Of a stretch of 64,000 nt of DNA, positions 35,651 through 44,438 are shown piece by piece; position 1 is the stretch's first letter, and every line of letters begins with the position of its first letter. Under the pieces are notes generated by a model. The model saw only the letters and a program-made list of their open reading frames with translations. It made no database searches and was not told the DNA's origin. A program made the translations under genes and the position numbers. Where the stretch lies: contig NZ_NJDE01000003.1 of assembly GCF_002205895.1 (NCBI RefSeq), positions 372,001-436,000 of the forward strand. The letters run 5' to 3'. Origin of the DNA: Saccharibacillus sp. O23. GTDB taxonomy: Bacteria; Bacillota; Bacilli; Paenibacillales; Paenibacillaceae.

Positions 35651-35740
35651 TAGAAACCCTTCCTTGTCTCGTATATTTGCCAAAAAAAGAGCAGGTTTTC
35701 TGCCCGGGTGCTGCAAGAATCTGGCTCCACTCCGAATAAT

Positions 35741-35766
35741 CTATGTCTATATCGTGTCTATGTCTA
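35741..35766. promoter_or_regulatory. Direct repeats in the mqo promoter region
   Basis: CTATGTCTA occurs twice, at 35741-35749 and 35758-35766 (17-bp period). They lie next to a minus-strand TATAGT -10-like element (35771-35766). The repeats lie around the expected transcription start, so they may be an operator. No regulator is identifiable. Confidence 0.35.
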
Positions 35767-35823
35767 CTATAAACCAAAACGGCATCAAATCCCATCGCTT
35801 CGAGCGGATTACGTTATTTTACC

Positions 35824-35850
35824 TGAAACGATTGTCCGCGAAGCTGCGTA
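35824..35850 (+). promoter_or_regulatory. Sigma-W-like ECF promoter
   Basis: TGAAAC (35824-35829), 17-nt spacer, CGTA (35847-35850). This is an exact match to the B. subtilis sigma-W consensus in both elements and spacing. It lies 45 bp upstream of a small membrane-protein gene, a type of gene often in sigma-W regulons. Confidence 0.6.
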
Positions 35851-35894
35851 GGAGTGGGAACATCTTAATTTTTATCGTCAAAGGAGACCGATTC

Positions 35895-36095
35895 ATGAAA
35901 TATAAACGTTCCCTGATTCGTTTCGCGCTGGCCGCCGTGATGCTCGTCACCGGCATTCTGATGTTGGATAATCTCGCCGCCGGCATCTTCGTCCTGTTCG
36001 TGGCGGCGTATTCGCTGATCAGCGGCATCCTGTGGCTGCGGGTGGACAGAAGGCAGAACGGAGAGCAGAAGCAAAGCGGAGGCATCCGAAAGTAG
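35895..36095 (+). CDS. Small two-helix membrane protein
   Basis: A 66-residue protein with two hydrophobic segments (about 9-24 and 27-48), a basic N-terminus and a charged Gln-rich tail. No known domain. ATG at 35895 behind AAAGGAGACC. The sigma-W-like promoter upstream suggests a role in the envelope stress response. Confidence 0.72.
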   Translation: MKYKRSLIRFALAAVMLVTGILMLDNLAAGIFVLFVAAYSLISGILWLRVDRRQNGEQKQSGGIRK

Positions 36096-36142
36096 TTTGG
36101 TCTGAAAAGATTCGTCGACCGTCGGATTCTTTCTCGCAGTTC

Positions 36143-36329
36143 GGAATAAGTCCGTAAATCCCCTTAATCGGACGCCGATCCGGCTTAATGCGTCGATAAG
36201 TCCATATATCCCCTTATTTCGAACATAATCTGCCTAAGTGATGCAAAAACGAAATATTAAAAGGAATATTGGACTTATTTCTTCGAAAAAGCCGAATCTC
36301 ACGAAAATAAGCGGATATTCGGACTTATC
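36143..36329. repeat. GGAT-core quasi-palindrome quartet, family B (locus 1)
   Basis: Four copies with arms AATAAG / CTTATT: 36143-36168 and 36195-36220 in one orientation (AAGTCC first), then 36251-36281 and 36303-36329 in the other (GCGGAT first; the 36251 copy is degenerate). It lies between convergent genes (small membrane protein and GH43), followed by a strong terminator. Family B recurs at 60486. Confidence 0.7.
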
Positions 36330-36465
36330 GAGCGTCGAAGATCGATTACGGAGTCGATACGAAGAACGTTAACTCTATCGGGTTCGCACCGCCGGAACGG
36401 ATCGCGGAAGAAGCCGCGTCCAGAAGAATCGGACGAAGATTCGCGGGGCCGATATCGGGACAAAG

Positions 36466-36515
36466 AAAAACCGGACGCAAGGCGGGGCTCCCCGCTTTGC
36501 GTCCGGTTTTTCTTC
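36466..36515. terminator. Strong bidirectional terminator before GH43
   Basis: The stem AACCGGACGCAA...TTGCGTCCGGTT, extended by GCGGGG/CCCCGC, has a T-run on the plus side and an A-run (AAAAA) on the other. It ends the GH43 transcript and any read-through from the left. Confidence 0.9.
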
Positions 36516-36551
36516 ATATTCGCTGCTCCTTTTTCCGAACCGAATCTCGAC

Positions 36552-37541
36552 TCAATCCGCCAATTCGAACCGATCTCCGGCGTCCCGGATCTCGTACAGA
36601 TAAGCGCGCGAATCGGGCATCTTGAACGGACGGTGCAGCACCAACATCCAGCGGCGGTCGAACGTTCGGAACAGCATGCCGTGACCGCTGTCTTCTCGGA
36701 CCAACGGTTCGAGCTGCGTCCACGGCCCTTCGAGTCTTCCGCTCTCCGAACGGGCGCTCGTCTGCACGTAGCTGCCGTCTTCGTAGCTGGACCAGAGCAT
36801 GATCAGGCTTCCGTCCGATGTCCGGTATAGTTGGCAGCCGTCGGTCACGTAAGTCGGCACTTCGCCCGCGGAACCCGCTTCGGACGCCGGCTTCAACCAC
36901 GGCGCTTCCGAACCGCGCAGCAGCACGATCGCATCTCCGATCGTCGACGACAGATCGTCGGTCAGCCGGATCGCTTCGATCGTGCCGTCCAGCGTCTGCA
37001 CCCATTCGTGGCAGTAGATCAGCCACGGCGCTTCGCCTTCGTCGAGATACAGCGTGCCGTCGAGCGTCATCTGCTCGGACGAAACGATCGGCCCGTCGGC
37101 GTTCAGCAGTTTGAACGGTCCTTCCGGCGAATCGCTGACCGCGACCGCCGTTCCCCGCCAATGCCGGGCGTAGCCTTGCACGGGATCGCCTTCGAGCGTC
37201 CGGTCTTCGTTATGCAGCGTCACGAACAAGGCGTATTGTCCTCGGTATTCGTGAACTTCCGGCGCCCAAGCGCCGTGCTGCGGATCGGCCCAGACGCCGT
37301 CGGGAATCGCGAACGCGACATACGGGCCTTCCCATTCCTCCAAATCCGCGCTTTTGTAGAACAGCACGCCGTGGCGATCGACGCCGTTCAGGCGCGGGGA
37401 CGCTCCGCTGTACAGGTAATACATATCGCTTTTCCGGTCGGCAAAAATAAACGGATCATGGACGGGCATATCGGCAAGACGATGGACCTGCTGCGGATTG
37501 CGGACGTCGGAAGCGGCGTTATAAGCAGGCGGGACGGACAC
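36552..37541 (-). CDS. GH43-type glycoside hydrolase
   Basis: A 329-residue single-domain five-bladed propeller enzyme. The general base Asp is in VHDPFIFADR (about 28-37), WAPEVHEYRG provides the second blade, and TLDGTLYLDEGEAPWLIYCHEW provides the pKa-modulating Asp and the acid Glu region. There is no signal peptide, so it acts on imported arabino- or xylo-oligosaccharides. The start is GTG at 37541 behind GAAGGAGCTG. Exact activity (arabinofuranosidase, xylosidase or arabinanase-like) cannot be read from sequence. Confidence 0.88.
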   Translation of the reverse strand: MSVPPAYNAASDVRNPQQVHRLADMPVHDPFIFADRKSDMYYLYSGASPRLNGVDRHGVLFYKSADLEEWEGPYVAFAIPDGVWADPQHGAWAPEVHEYRGQYALFVTLHNEDRTLEGDPVQGYARHWRGTAVAVSDSPEGPFKLLNADGPIVSSEQMTLDGTLYLDEGEAPWLIYCHEWVQTLDGTIEAIRLTDDLSSTIGDAIVLLRGSEAPWLKPASEAGSAGEVPTYVTDGCQLYRTSDGSLIMLWSSYEDGSYVQTSARSESGRLEGPWTQLEPLVREDSGHGMLFRTFDRRWMLVLHRPFKMPDSRAYLYEIRDAGDRFELAD

Positions 37542-37662
37542 GGGATCAGCTCCTTCGTCAAATTGAATACGGTTTCATTTATCGTTAAATGTACGCCCTT
37601 TACGGCGCTTTTTCAACTCCGGTCGCAAAGGAATCCGCCTGCCCGTGCATGCTTCCTATGCC

Positions 37663-37692
37663 CCGACACGGACGTTATTTTTTCGTTATACT
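37663..37692 (+). promoter_or_regulatory. Sigma-A promoter of the leucine-rich protein gene
   Basis: CCGACA (37663-37668), 18-bp spacer, TATACT (37687-37692), 37 bp before the GTG start at 37729. Confidence 0.55.
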
Positions 37693-37728
37693 CAACTTAT
37701 GGAGATTGCCGCAAAAGGAGGAATACCG

Positions 37729-38631
37729 GTGCAAAAAAGCTTATTTCAACATTTATCCGATCCGTACACCCGCGTCGCGAACGAAAATGACGTCTGCATC
37801 GGCAGCGCAGCCGATTGTCAGGTTTTCGAACAATACGGAGCCGTCGGCCGCCGCTGGAGCAAGCAGCCCGCTTTCGCTCCGGATACGCTCGCTGTCCGCT
37901 TGATGCCTACGTTCAAGCAGATGCAGGCGGCACGCTTCCGTCTGCCTCCCGCTTTGAAAGAGTGTTCGCGTCTCGACTTTCTGATGCTGCCGCTGGCAAT
38001 GCTGACCGCGCTCGAGCCCGGCGATCTGCCGCGCAGCCTGCGCAAGCTGATGATCGTGAACAGCGACGAGCAGCCGCAGGGCGGAACGATCGATTGGAAC
38101 GTCGTCGGCGAGACCGCGCTCGACAGCCTGACGATCCATAACGACTTCGGCTCGTCGGACTGCGCGCGCATGCTCGAAGGCATCGAAGAGGTGCTGCCCC
38201 GGCTTCGCTATCTGTGTTTCGACCGCCGCTGGAACGGCGATCTGGCCGGCCGCGCCGCGAATCTGGACGTGTTGGTCGTCGAAGACGCCGGAAGCGGAGA
38301 ATGGCTGAGCGGCGTTCGGCCGGGACTGAAAGCATTGGGCTTGATCGGAGCCGACCGGACTTTCGACCTTGCCGCTCTCGGACATCTGGACAACCTCGAA
38401 GCGCTGCTGCTGAACGCCATCAAAGCCCCGATCGACGCCTTGGCTCTGACTGCTCTGCCTAGGCTTCGCGAGCTTGAAGTGTTGAATTCGAAAAAGTGGC
38501 TCCACGTCGAGAAAGTTCCCGAGCTTCCGTTGAACAGGCTGACGGTGGTAGACAGCGGCCGTCCTTTCCGAGCCTGCAAAGATCGGTTCGACGAAAGCCG
38601 CTACGAGCTTCTGGATATTCGCTTTTCTTGA
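37729..38631 (+). CDS. Leucine-rich protein of unknown function
   Basis: A 300-residue cytoplasmic protein. From about residue 75 to the end it has a loose succession of 20-24-residue segments with regularly placed Leu (PRLRYLCFD, ANLDVLVVED, PGLKALGLIG, DNLEALLLN, PRLRELEVLN). This resembles a degenerate leucine-rich-repeat solenoid. The start is the GTG at 37729 because AAAGGAGG lies 7 nt upstream; the longer ATG frame has no ribosome binding site. Single gene ended by the hairpin at 38684. Function unknown. Confidence 0.75.
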   Translation: MQKSLFQHLSDPYTRVANENDVCIGSAADCQVFEQYGAVGRRWSKQPAFAPDTLAVRLMPTFKQMQAARFRLPPALKECSRLDFLMLPLAMLTALEPGDLPRSLRKLMIVNSDEQPQGGTIDWNVVGETALDSLTIHNDFGSSDCARMLEGIEEVLPRLRYLCFDRRWNGDLAGRAANLDVLVVEDAGSGEWLSGVRPGLKALGLIGADRTFDLAALGHLDNLEALLLNAIKAPIDALALTALPRLRELEVLNSKKWLHVEKVPELPLNRLTVVDSGRPFRACKDRFDESRYELLDIRFS

Positions 38632-38678
38632 TCAATGTTTCTAAGCGTGCTTCTTGCTCGCCGGAAGCCGTCGCGCAC

Positions 38679-38713
38679 GAAAAAACCGCCGTGCGCGAGG
38701 CACGGCGGTTCTT
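38679..38713. terminator. Bidirectional terminator between convergent genes
   Basis: Perfect 11-bp stem AACCGCCGTGC / GCACGGCGGTT. On the minus strand it is followed by TTTTTT, which fits the end of the large SLH-protein gene; on the plus side TTCTTC follows. Confidence 0.85.
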
Positions 38714-38828
38714 CGGACTTGCCTTTTTCATTTTGCCGACCGTTTTGCCGGCCGGCTTGCCGTCAATCGAGACCGATCGCTCGATTCGCCCCCCGACGAA
38801 CCTCGCTTACGTTCACGATCAACAACGA

Positions 38829-41800
38829 TTAACGCATCTCGCCTTGCAGCGTGCGGACCCAAACTTCGCCGTCCGCCGTGCGGGTCGATTCGTGCGACTG
38901 CGTCGCTTCCTGCACGTCCCCGAAGGCCCAATAGTTCGCCGGCACGTCCGGGAACTGCACGTCCAGACCCGTAAGAGGTCCGCGGAACAGCATGCGGTTG
39001 ATCATCGTTACCGCTTCGGCGCGCGTGATCCGGTTGTTCGGACGGAACGTCGAATCGACGTAACCGTTCAGGAAATGACCGTCGTAGAGCTGCTCGATCG
39101 CCGCTGCGGCCCAATGGCCTTGAATATCCGAGAAATGTCCGTCCGCGCCGAGCGCGGAAGACAGATCGAGGAACTTCGCCATGACGGCTGCCAGTTCGGC
39201 GCGGGTTACCGGAGCTTCCGGACGGAACGTGCCGTCGCTGTATCCGCTGAAGTATCCTTGCGCCGTGGCGATCGCGATATAATCGGCCGCCCAATGCGTT
39301 TTCGGCACGTCTTTGTACGAGACGCCGCCGTTCGCGGAGACGTTCTCCGTCAGACGTGCGGTGATCGCCGCAAGTTCCGCGCGCGTCAGGTTATGGGTCG
39401 GCTTGAATTGAAGATCCGGATAACCCAGAATGTAACGCTTGTGTTCCAAGCTGCCGAAGCGGCCGGAGTACACTTGGATCTTGGCGTTGGAGCTTGCCGT
39501 CGCCGCTTGCAAGGAACCCGAAGCGAACGAAGCGGTCAGTTCCATGCCCTGCTCGGCTTGAGCGAGCTGCGGCCATTTGACTTGAAGCTTGCGGCTGCCG
39601 GATTGTCCGGAAGCCAGAGCTTCCACGGTCCAAGTCACCGTACCGTTCTCGACTTTGCCGCCGTTCGCGTCGGTTACTTCGACGCCTGCCGGCAGTTTGA
39701 CCGTCAGCGTGCCGCCGGTCAGCGTCGACGAGCCGTTCTGCTTGTAATCGACGACGATCGTCGAAGTCGAACCTTCTTCGACCAGATTGCGATCCGGTTT
39801 GATGGAAACGGAAGGTTTCAGATCGACCGCAGGTGCCGGTGCCGGAGTTCCGGTCGTAACCGGCGTCGGTGCCGGGCTTGCCGATACGCGCTGCAAGCTG
39901 ACGTTATGGCGCACGATATCGGTCTCGACCGGAATGGTCGGGCTGGTATACGTCTGGTACCCGTTCTTGCTCACGACCAGATAATAGTCGGTATGCGGGT
40001 AAACCATGTACGCGTAGAAGCCGGCCGCGTCGCTCATCTGTACCGGGCTCGCGTTGTCGTTCGGCGCGAATCCCGGAATAGCCGGCAGGGTCACGGTCGT
40101 GCCGCCTTTGCTGCCGTTGCGCGCGGTGTTGGCGTAATACAGCGTGACTTGCGCGCCTTCGACGGCCGCTCCGTTCGTGCCGTCCGTAATGTCGCCGTAC
40201 GGATCGACGAGCGTCTCGGAGATGTTCATCTCTCCGTCGGCGGCCACGTTGACTTCGTTGCGCTGGATGACCAGTTCTTCGTTAGCGCGCACTTCGTATA
40301 CGACTTCCATCGTGTACGAGCCCAGCGACAATCCTTCGGCGGAAAAGACGCCGTCGTTTTGAGCCGGGAACGCTTTGCGATGTCCGCCTTCTTGCACGTA
40401 TTCGCCGGTCGCGGCGTTCTTGAGGTAAACTTTCGTTTTCGCGGCCATGTCCGCGGACAACACGCCCGTTCCGCCGTCCGGCTGTTTCTGCAGCACGATG
40501 CCGGTCGCGGTCTTGGTCGAGTTATAGTTTTCCGGGTTGGTGCCGTTCGTCTGGCCGACTTCGGCCGTCTGTTTGTACGAGATCTGTTTCGGCGTACCGC
40601 CGATCAGAATCGTCTGCATCACTTCGATCGTGTACGTTCTGCCGCCTTCCGGCACGGCGATCGAATATGCGCCGTTCTCGTCGGTGACGACCGTCTCGTC
40701 GAAATCGACGCCCGGCGTAATCACGTGATCGCCGTCGAGATCAAGGGTGATGCGTACGCTGGCACCGGCGACTTTGCGGTTATCCGCGCCTTGCGTCACG
40801 ACGCCGCTGATCGTTGCCGGTTGGAACGTGACCGTGATTTTTTCTTTGGCATGAATGCCTTTGGCGACGTCGAGCGTCTCCGCCCATACGTCGACCTGCT
40901 GCTCCTGATTGGACGTGATCTTGGCGGAACGGTACGTCTTTTTCGCGACGCCGCTGCTGTCCGTACGAACGCGATCCGATCCGACGAACGTACCTTCGCC
41001 CGAAGGAACCGAGAAGATCACTTCGGAATCGACGACCGGTTGACCTTGCTCGTCGGTCAATACCGCTTTGAGCTCGGTCGTGGAGATGCCGTCGCCGATG
41101 ATCTTAGCGGGATTCGCCGTCAAAGCCATCTTGTACACGGCAATCTTGAAGACGTTGTCCGTCAAGTTCTTCTCGCCCGGCAGCGGGCTGTCTTCCGCGC
41201 CTTTCGAATCAAACGAAACGGTGTGCTCGCCCTTACCGGCATCGACAGGCAGCATGTAGTTGGTCTTCTCCCACAGCTTATAACCGTCCGCCGCGTACGT
41301 ATCGACGTTGGCCAGCGTCAACTGTACGACGTCTCCGTCCACTGTCGCCGTCGCGGATTGCGCGAGCAGCGAAGTCTTCGCGTTCAGCTTCAGCGCTTGA
41401 CCCGGAACGGCATATACAGTCGAAGTCGAACCTTCGGTCTCGCCGACCCATCCGTTCAGCGTCTTGTTGAAACGGATCGTGAACTTGGCGGATTGGCTGA
41501 CCTGTCCCGCTTCATCCGTTACGATGAAGTCGAAGCTGTCCGTACCCAAGAAGTTTCCGTTCGGCACGTACGTGTAGAGACTGCCGCTTGCATCGCCGTC
41601 CTGCGGTTGAAGCGTTCCGCGGGTCGGTTGGTTTACGATCTGATAAGTCAACAGACCTTCCGCAGTCTCTTTGTCCGTGCCTTTCAATACGATCGGCACC
41701 GATGTCGCGTCCTCTTCGACGTCGACCAACTTCGAAGCGGCCGACGGGATGCCGTTGAACGCGATCTCGACCTTGCCGTCCGTTTCCGAATTCTGCTTGC

Positions 41801-44141
41801 CGTCGTTGGCCGTCCACGGGAACGTTACGGTGCTTCCGTTCTGAAGCTCCGGATTCGGCGCGAAGACCAGTTCGTTCAAAGCCGAAGCCGGAACGTTGTT
41901 AAGGGTACCCGGAGTCAGCACGGTTTCCGATCCCGCAGGCCCGTAGCTCAGTTGACCTTGCGAAGCGAAGTCTGCCGGCAGGTTGACGATAATATGATGC
42001 AGCGCATCGCCTTCGGCGTCCGTATAGAACGCGTTGAAGTCGCCCAGACCGAACGGTACCTTGGCGCCGCTCAGCGCGTCGCGATGCACCGTTCCCGCCT
42101 CGGGCGGCAGGTTGACGGTCATCTTGACCGTACTGGCGACTTTGGCGTATTCATAGCCGTCCGTAGCGTTCCAAGTAAAAGACGCTTCCGTCACGCCGGG
42201 CTGCCAGACATAAGTGAGTCGGGCCAGATCGTTGCCGTCGATCGTATCTCCGACTTCGACTTCACGGCTGCCGTGCATCAGTTTTCCTGTCTCCGGCAGC
42301 GATTCGATCCGAACCGCCGACATGGATGCCATAGGGCCGTCGGCATCGGAATACGCATCGTCCTCGAATTCGCTATTCTTGAACGTAACGTCGACGTTCT
42401 TCGGCGTCTCCTTCACGATCGGCGACAGTACCGGCGCATGGTTGGCGTTCAACGTCACGTTCGACGCGGAAGCCGCGTATTTCGTGCCGTCTTTGCCGTT
42501 CCACGCGAACTGCGCGGAGCCGGAGAAACCTTCTGCCGCCGGAACGAATCGCAGCTTGCCGATATCAGCCAGCTTGATCTCTTGGCCGGCGGTTACGGCG
42601 ATATCGTTCAGCGTCAGACTTCCGGCGGAAGCGTCAGGCAGGCTGTCGATCCGGATCGCGCTCAGGTTATCCCCGTTCGGCGATCCGTTCAGTTTGCCGA
42701 AGCTGCTTTGGAAATCGTAAGCCGAGAATTGAAGAGGCGCATACTGCGGCGCTGTCTCCACGACCGGTTCGGCTTTCGGATCCAGCGGCGACGTATACGT
42801 CACCGATTGTCCAGGCGTCCATTCGGAATTCAAGTACGGCGTGATGCCCGCAGCCAGCACGCTTACGGTATAGCTTCCACTATTTCCGTTCAACGTACTC
42901 ACATCGAACGAAGTCGATGTTCCGTTGTTGTTCGGACCGAAGACCGTCTTACCGTCCTGATCTTTGACCTGCACGCTGTAATGATCGGCGTTCGGTACGG
43001 CCGCCCAACTTACGGTCGTACCGTTCACCGACGGCATAGGCGTATTCAGGTGCTTCAAGAGCGTCGATTGATCTTTGTACGGAACCGAAGGGTTGCCCAA
43101 TTGGTTCACGACGCTCGCCGACACGCTCAACGTTCCGGCCGGGAACGAAGTGACATCGATTTCGGTCGCGTATTTCTTATCGCTCTGAACGAGCGCGGTG
43201 TAAGTATGCGTAGCTCCCGAAGAATCGGTGACGACGAGGTTGACCGTTTGGCCCGGTTCGGCGCCGGTCGTGCCGCTGATCGCGACTTTGCTCAGATCGA
43301 TCGTCGCGTCTTCCGGAGACAGCTTTCCTTCATTGTCTGCGATCGATGCGCTGATCGTCGGAGATTGCGGGTTCGGCTGTACGACCGGCGTGGTGAACGT
43401 GCCTCCCGGAGCGCCGAAGTTCACGGAGAACAAACGCTGGCTCAGTGTACCTTTGATTCCCAGCGTGACCGCGATGCTGCTGACGGGAGCTTCGTAAGAA
43501 GCGATGACCGAAGCCGTATTATCGAAGCTTACGTCGTTCAGGTTAGTCGTGATCCCTTTGAACTCGGTTCTTCCCGTATCGGGAGAAGAACTGATCGTCA
43601 GACCGCTGGTCTGATCTTTCGTATATCTCGTGTAGCCGCCAAGTTGAGCAAATTCCCTTTGCGTGGAACTGCTTCCGTCGATATCGATGATCGTCGTGTA
43701 GAAGTTGTACAACGCGACCGGATCGTTCGTGCCGGATACGACGAAATCGACCTTATAATCCGCCGATCCGTCTCCGTTGGAAGTGGTAAGTTTCGGGTTG
43801 AAACGTTTGTTCAATTGAGCACTGTTCGCGTCGGGCACGTCCAGTTCATTGATCGAAAGATTATTCAGATTCGTGATGGAGACCAAAGCGTCCACGTTCA
43901 CGTTGCTGGACTGAAGCACGTTCGAATACCGATAAACCGCCCCCTGCGCCTTATCGGTTCCGGATACTTTTGCAAGCGTGCTGAAGTCCATCTGGTTGTT
44001 ATTCACGTTGACCAGAATAGGTGCGGCCGCATTAGCCGAAGCTTTCGAAACCGGGAGAGTACCTGCCCACAAGGAACAGGTCAGCACCGAACATAAGACA
44101 ACGTTCAATGCTTTGGTCAAGTATTTCTTCTGTCTGTTCAT
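38829..44141 (-). CDS. Giant SLH-anchored surface protein with Ig-like and cadherin-like repeats
   Basis: A 1770-residue secreted protein. A signal peptide lies at 1-36 (cleavage near ASANA). Beta-rich N-terminal modules follow (cohesin/FnIII-like to about 460). At about 480-960 tandem cadherin-like units recur with SLTLNDIAVTAGQ, FTWNATDGYEYA and DSFDFIVTDEAG. An invasin/Big_1-like Ig domain follows (about 1060-1160, KAVLTDEQGQPVVDSEVIFSVPSGEGTF). Then come carboxypeptidase-regulatory-like beta-sandwiches (about 1165-1470), a Pro/Thr linker, a DUF11-like domain and three SLH repeats to the end. It has no catalytic motif. Adhesin or structural S-layer protein is the likeliest role. ATG behind AGAGGGAAG. 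Confidence 0.88.
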   Translation of the reverse strand: MNRQKKYLTKALNVVLCSVLTCSLWAGTLPVSKASANAAAPILVNVNNNQMDFSTLAKVSGTDKAQGAVYRYSNVLQSSNVNVDALVSITNLNNLSINELDVPDANSAQLNKRFNPKLTTSNGDGSADYKVDFVVSGTNDPVALYNFYTTIIDIDGSSSTQREFAQLGGYTRYTKDQTSGLTISSSPDTGRTEFKGITTNLNDVSFDNTASVIASYEAPVSSIAVTLGIKGTLSQRLFSVNFGAPGGTFTTPVVQPNPQSPTISASIADNEGKLSPEDATIDLSKVAISGTTGAEPGQTVNLVVTDSSGATHTYTALVQSDKKYATEIDVTSFPAGTLSVSASVVNQLGNPSVPYKDQSTLLKHLNTPMPSVNGTTVSWAAVPNADHYSVQVKDQDGKTVFGPNNNGTSTSFDVSTLNGNSGSYTVSVLAAGITPYLNSEWTPGQSVTYTSPLDPKAEPVVETAPQYAPLQFSAYDFQSSFGKLNGSPNGDNLSAIRIDSLPDASAGSLTLNDIAVTAGQEIKLADIGKLRFVPAAEGFSGSAQFAWNGKDGTKYAASASNVTLNANHAPVLSPIVKETPKNVDVTFKNSEFEDDAYSDADGPMASMSAVRIESLPETGKLMHGSREVEVGDTIDGNDLARLTYVWQPGVTEASFTWNATDGYEYAKVASTVKMTVNLPPEAGTVHRDALSGAKVPFGLGDFNAFYTDAEGDALHHIIVNLPADFASQGQLSYGPAGSETVLTPGTLNNVPASALNELVFAPNPELQNGSTVTFPWTANDGKQNSETDGKVEIAFNGIPSAASKLVDVEEDATSVPIVLKGTDKETAEGLLTYQIVNQPTRGTLQPQDGDASGSLYTYVPNGNFLGTDSFDFIVTDEAGQVSQSAKFTIRFNKTLNGWVGETEGSTSTVYAVPGQALKLNAKTSLLAQSATATVDGDVVQLTLANVDTYAADGYKLWEKTNYMLPVDAGKGEHTVSFDSKGAEDSPLPGEKNLTDNVFKIAVYKMALTANPAKIIGDGISTTELKAVLTDEQGQPVVDSEVIFSVPSGEGTFVGSDRVRTDSSGVAKKTYRSAKITSNQEQQVDVWAETLDVAKGIHAKEKITVTFQPATISGVVTQGADNRKVAGASVRITLDLDGDHVITPGVDFDETVVTDENGAYSIAVPEGGRTYTIEVMQTILIGGTPKQISYKQTAEVGQTNGTNPENYNSTKTATGIVLQKQPDGGTGVLSADMAAKTKVYLKNAATGEYVQEGGHRKAFPAQNDGVFSAEGLSLGSYTMEVVYEVRANEELVIQRNEVNVAADGEMNISETLVDPYGDITDGTNGAAVEGAQVTLYYANTARNGSKGGTTVTLPAIPGFAPNDNASPVQMSDAAGFYAYMVYPHTDYYLVVSKNGYQTYTSPTIPVETDIVRHNVSLQRVSASPAPTPVTTGTPAPAPAVDLKPSVSIKPDRNLVEEGSTSTIVVDYKQNGSSTLTGGTLTVKLPAGVEVTDANGGKVENGTVTWTVEALASGQSGSRKLQVKWPQLAQAEQGMELTASFASGSLQAATASSNAKIQVYSGRFGSLEHKRYILGYPDLQFKPTHNLTRAELAAITARLTENVSANGGVSYKDVPKTHWAADYIAIATAQGYFSGYSDGTFRPEAPVTRAELAAVMAKFLDLSSALGADGHFSDIQGHWAAAAIEQLYDGHFLNGYVDSTFRPNNRITRAEAVTMINRMLFRGPLTGLDVQFPDVPANYWAFGDVQEATQSHESTRTADGEVWVRTLQGEMR

Positions 44142-44390
44142 ACTTCCCTCTTTTCCGTTAATTTACTTTGATGACCGGCGAGTCTTTCGCCCTCCTTCAA
44201 AAGACCCACAAGCCCTTTATTTATCGGATAAAAAAATTAAATTTTTAATAACTTTCGGCAATTTTTTTAAAGTTTCGACGGATTTTTCGAGCACAAAATT
44301 TCAGAACGCAGATTTTTTATCCTTATTTGTTACAAAAGGAAGAAAAGTATAACTTTTCGCCAAAAAGCGACTTTGTCCCTACGCATATAC
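44142..44390. other. AT-rich upstream region of the giant surface protein gene
   Basis: It contains runs of A and T between 44220 and 44340, unlike the surrounding GC-rich DNA. These could act as an UP element for a strong promoter. The 5' untranslated part has a small hairpin GGCG-AAAGACT-CGCC (minus strand, about 44185). No gene and no known riboswitch signature. Confidence 0.4.
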
Positions 44391-44428
44391 GAAAAGCCGA
44401 GCATTCCTCGAAAAAGGAAAGCTCGGCT
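44391..44428 (-). terminator. Terminator of the Gfo/Idh/MocA gene
   Basis: The minus-strand stem AGCCGAGC...GCTCGGCT is followed by TTTT. It lies 11 bp after the stop codon. Confidence 0.75.
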
Positions 44429-44438
44429 CGATTCAATC

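Noticed and set aside
38496..44096. A very long open frame on the plus strand opposite the giant surface protein gene
   Set aside because: Its translation is Arg/His/Asp-rich and lacks any domain. It is the usual mirror of GC-rich codon usage on the opposite strand, and it has no ribosome binding site. The minus-strand frame has a signal peptide and SLH repeats.
44142..44240. c-di-GMP riboswitch in the leader of the giant surface protein
   Set aside because: A small GGCG/CGCC hairpin is present, but the conserved GEMM core sequences are not visible.
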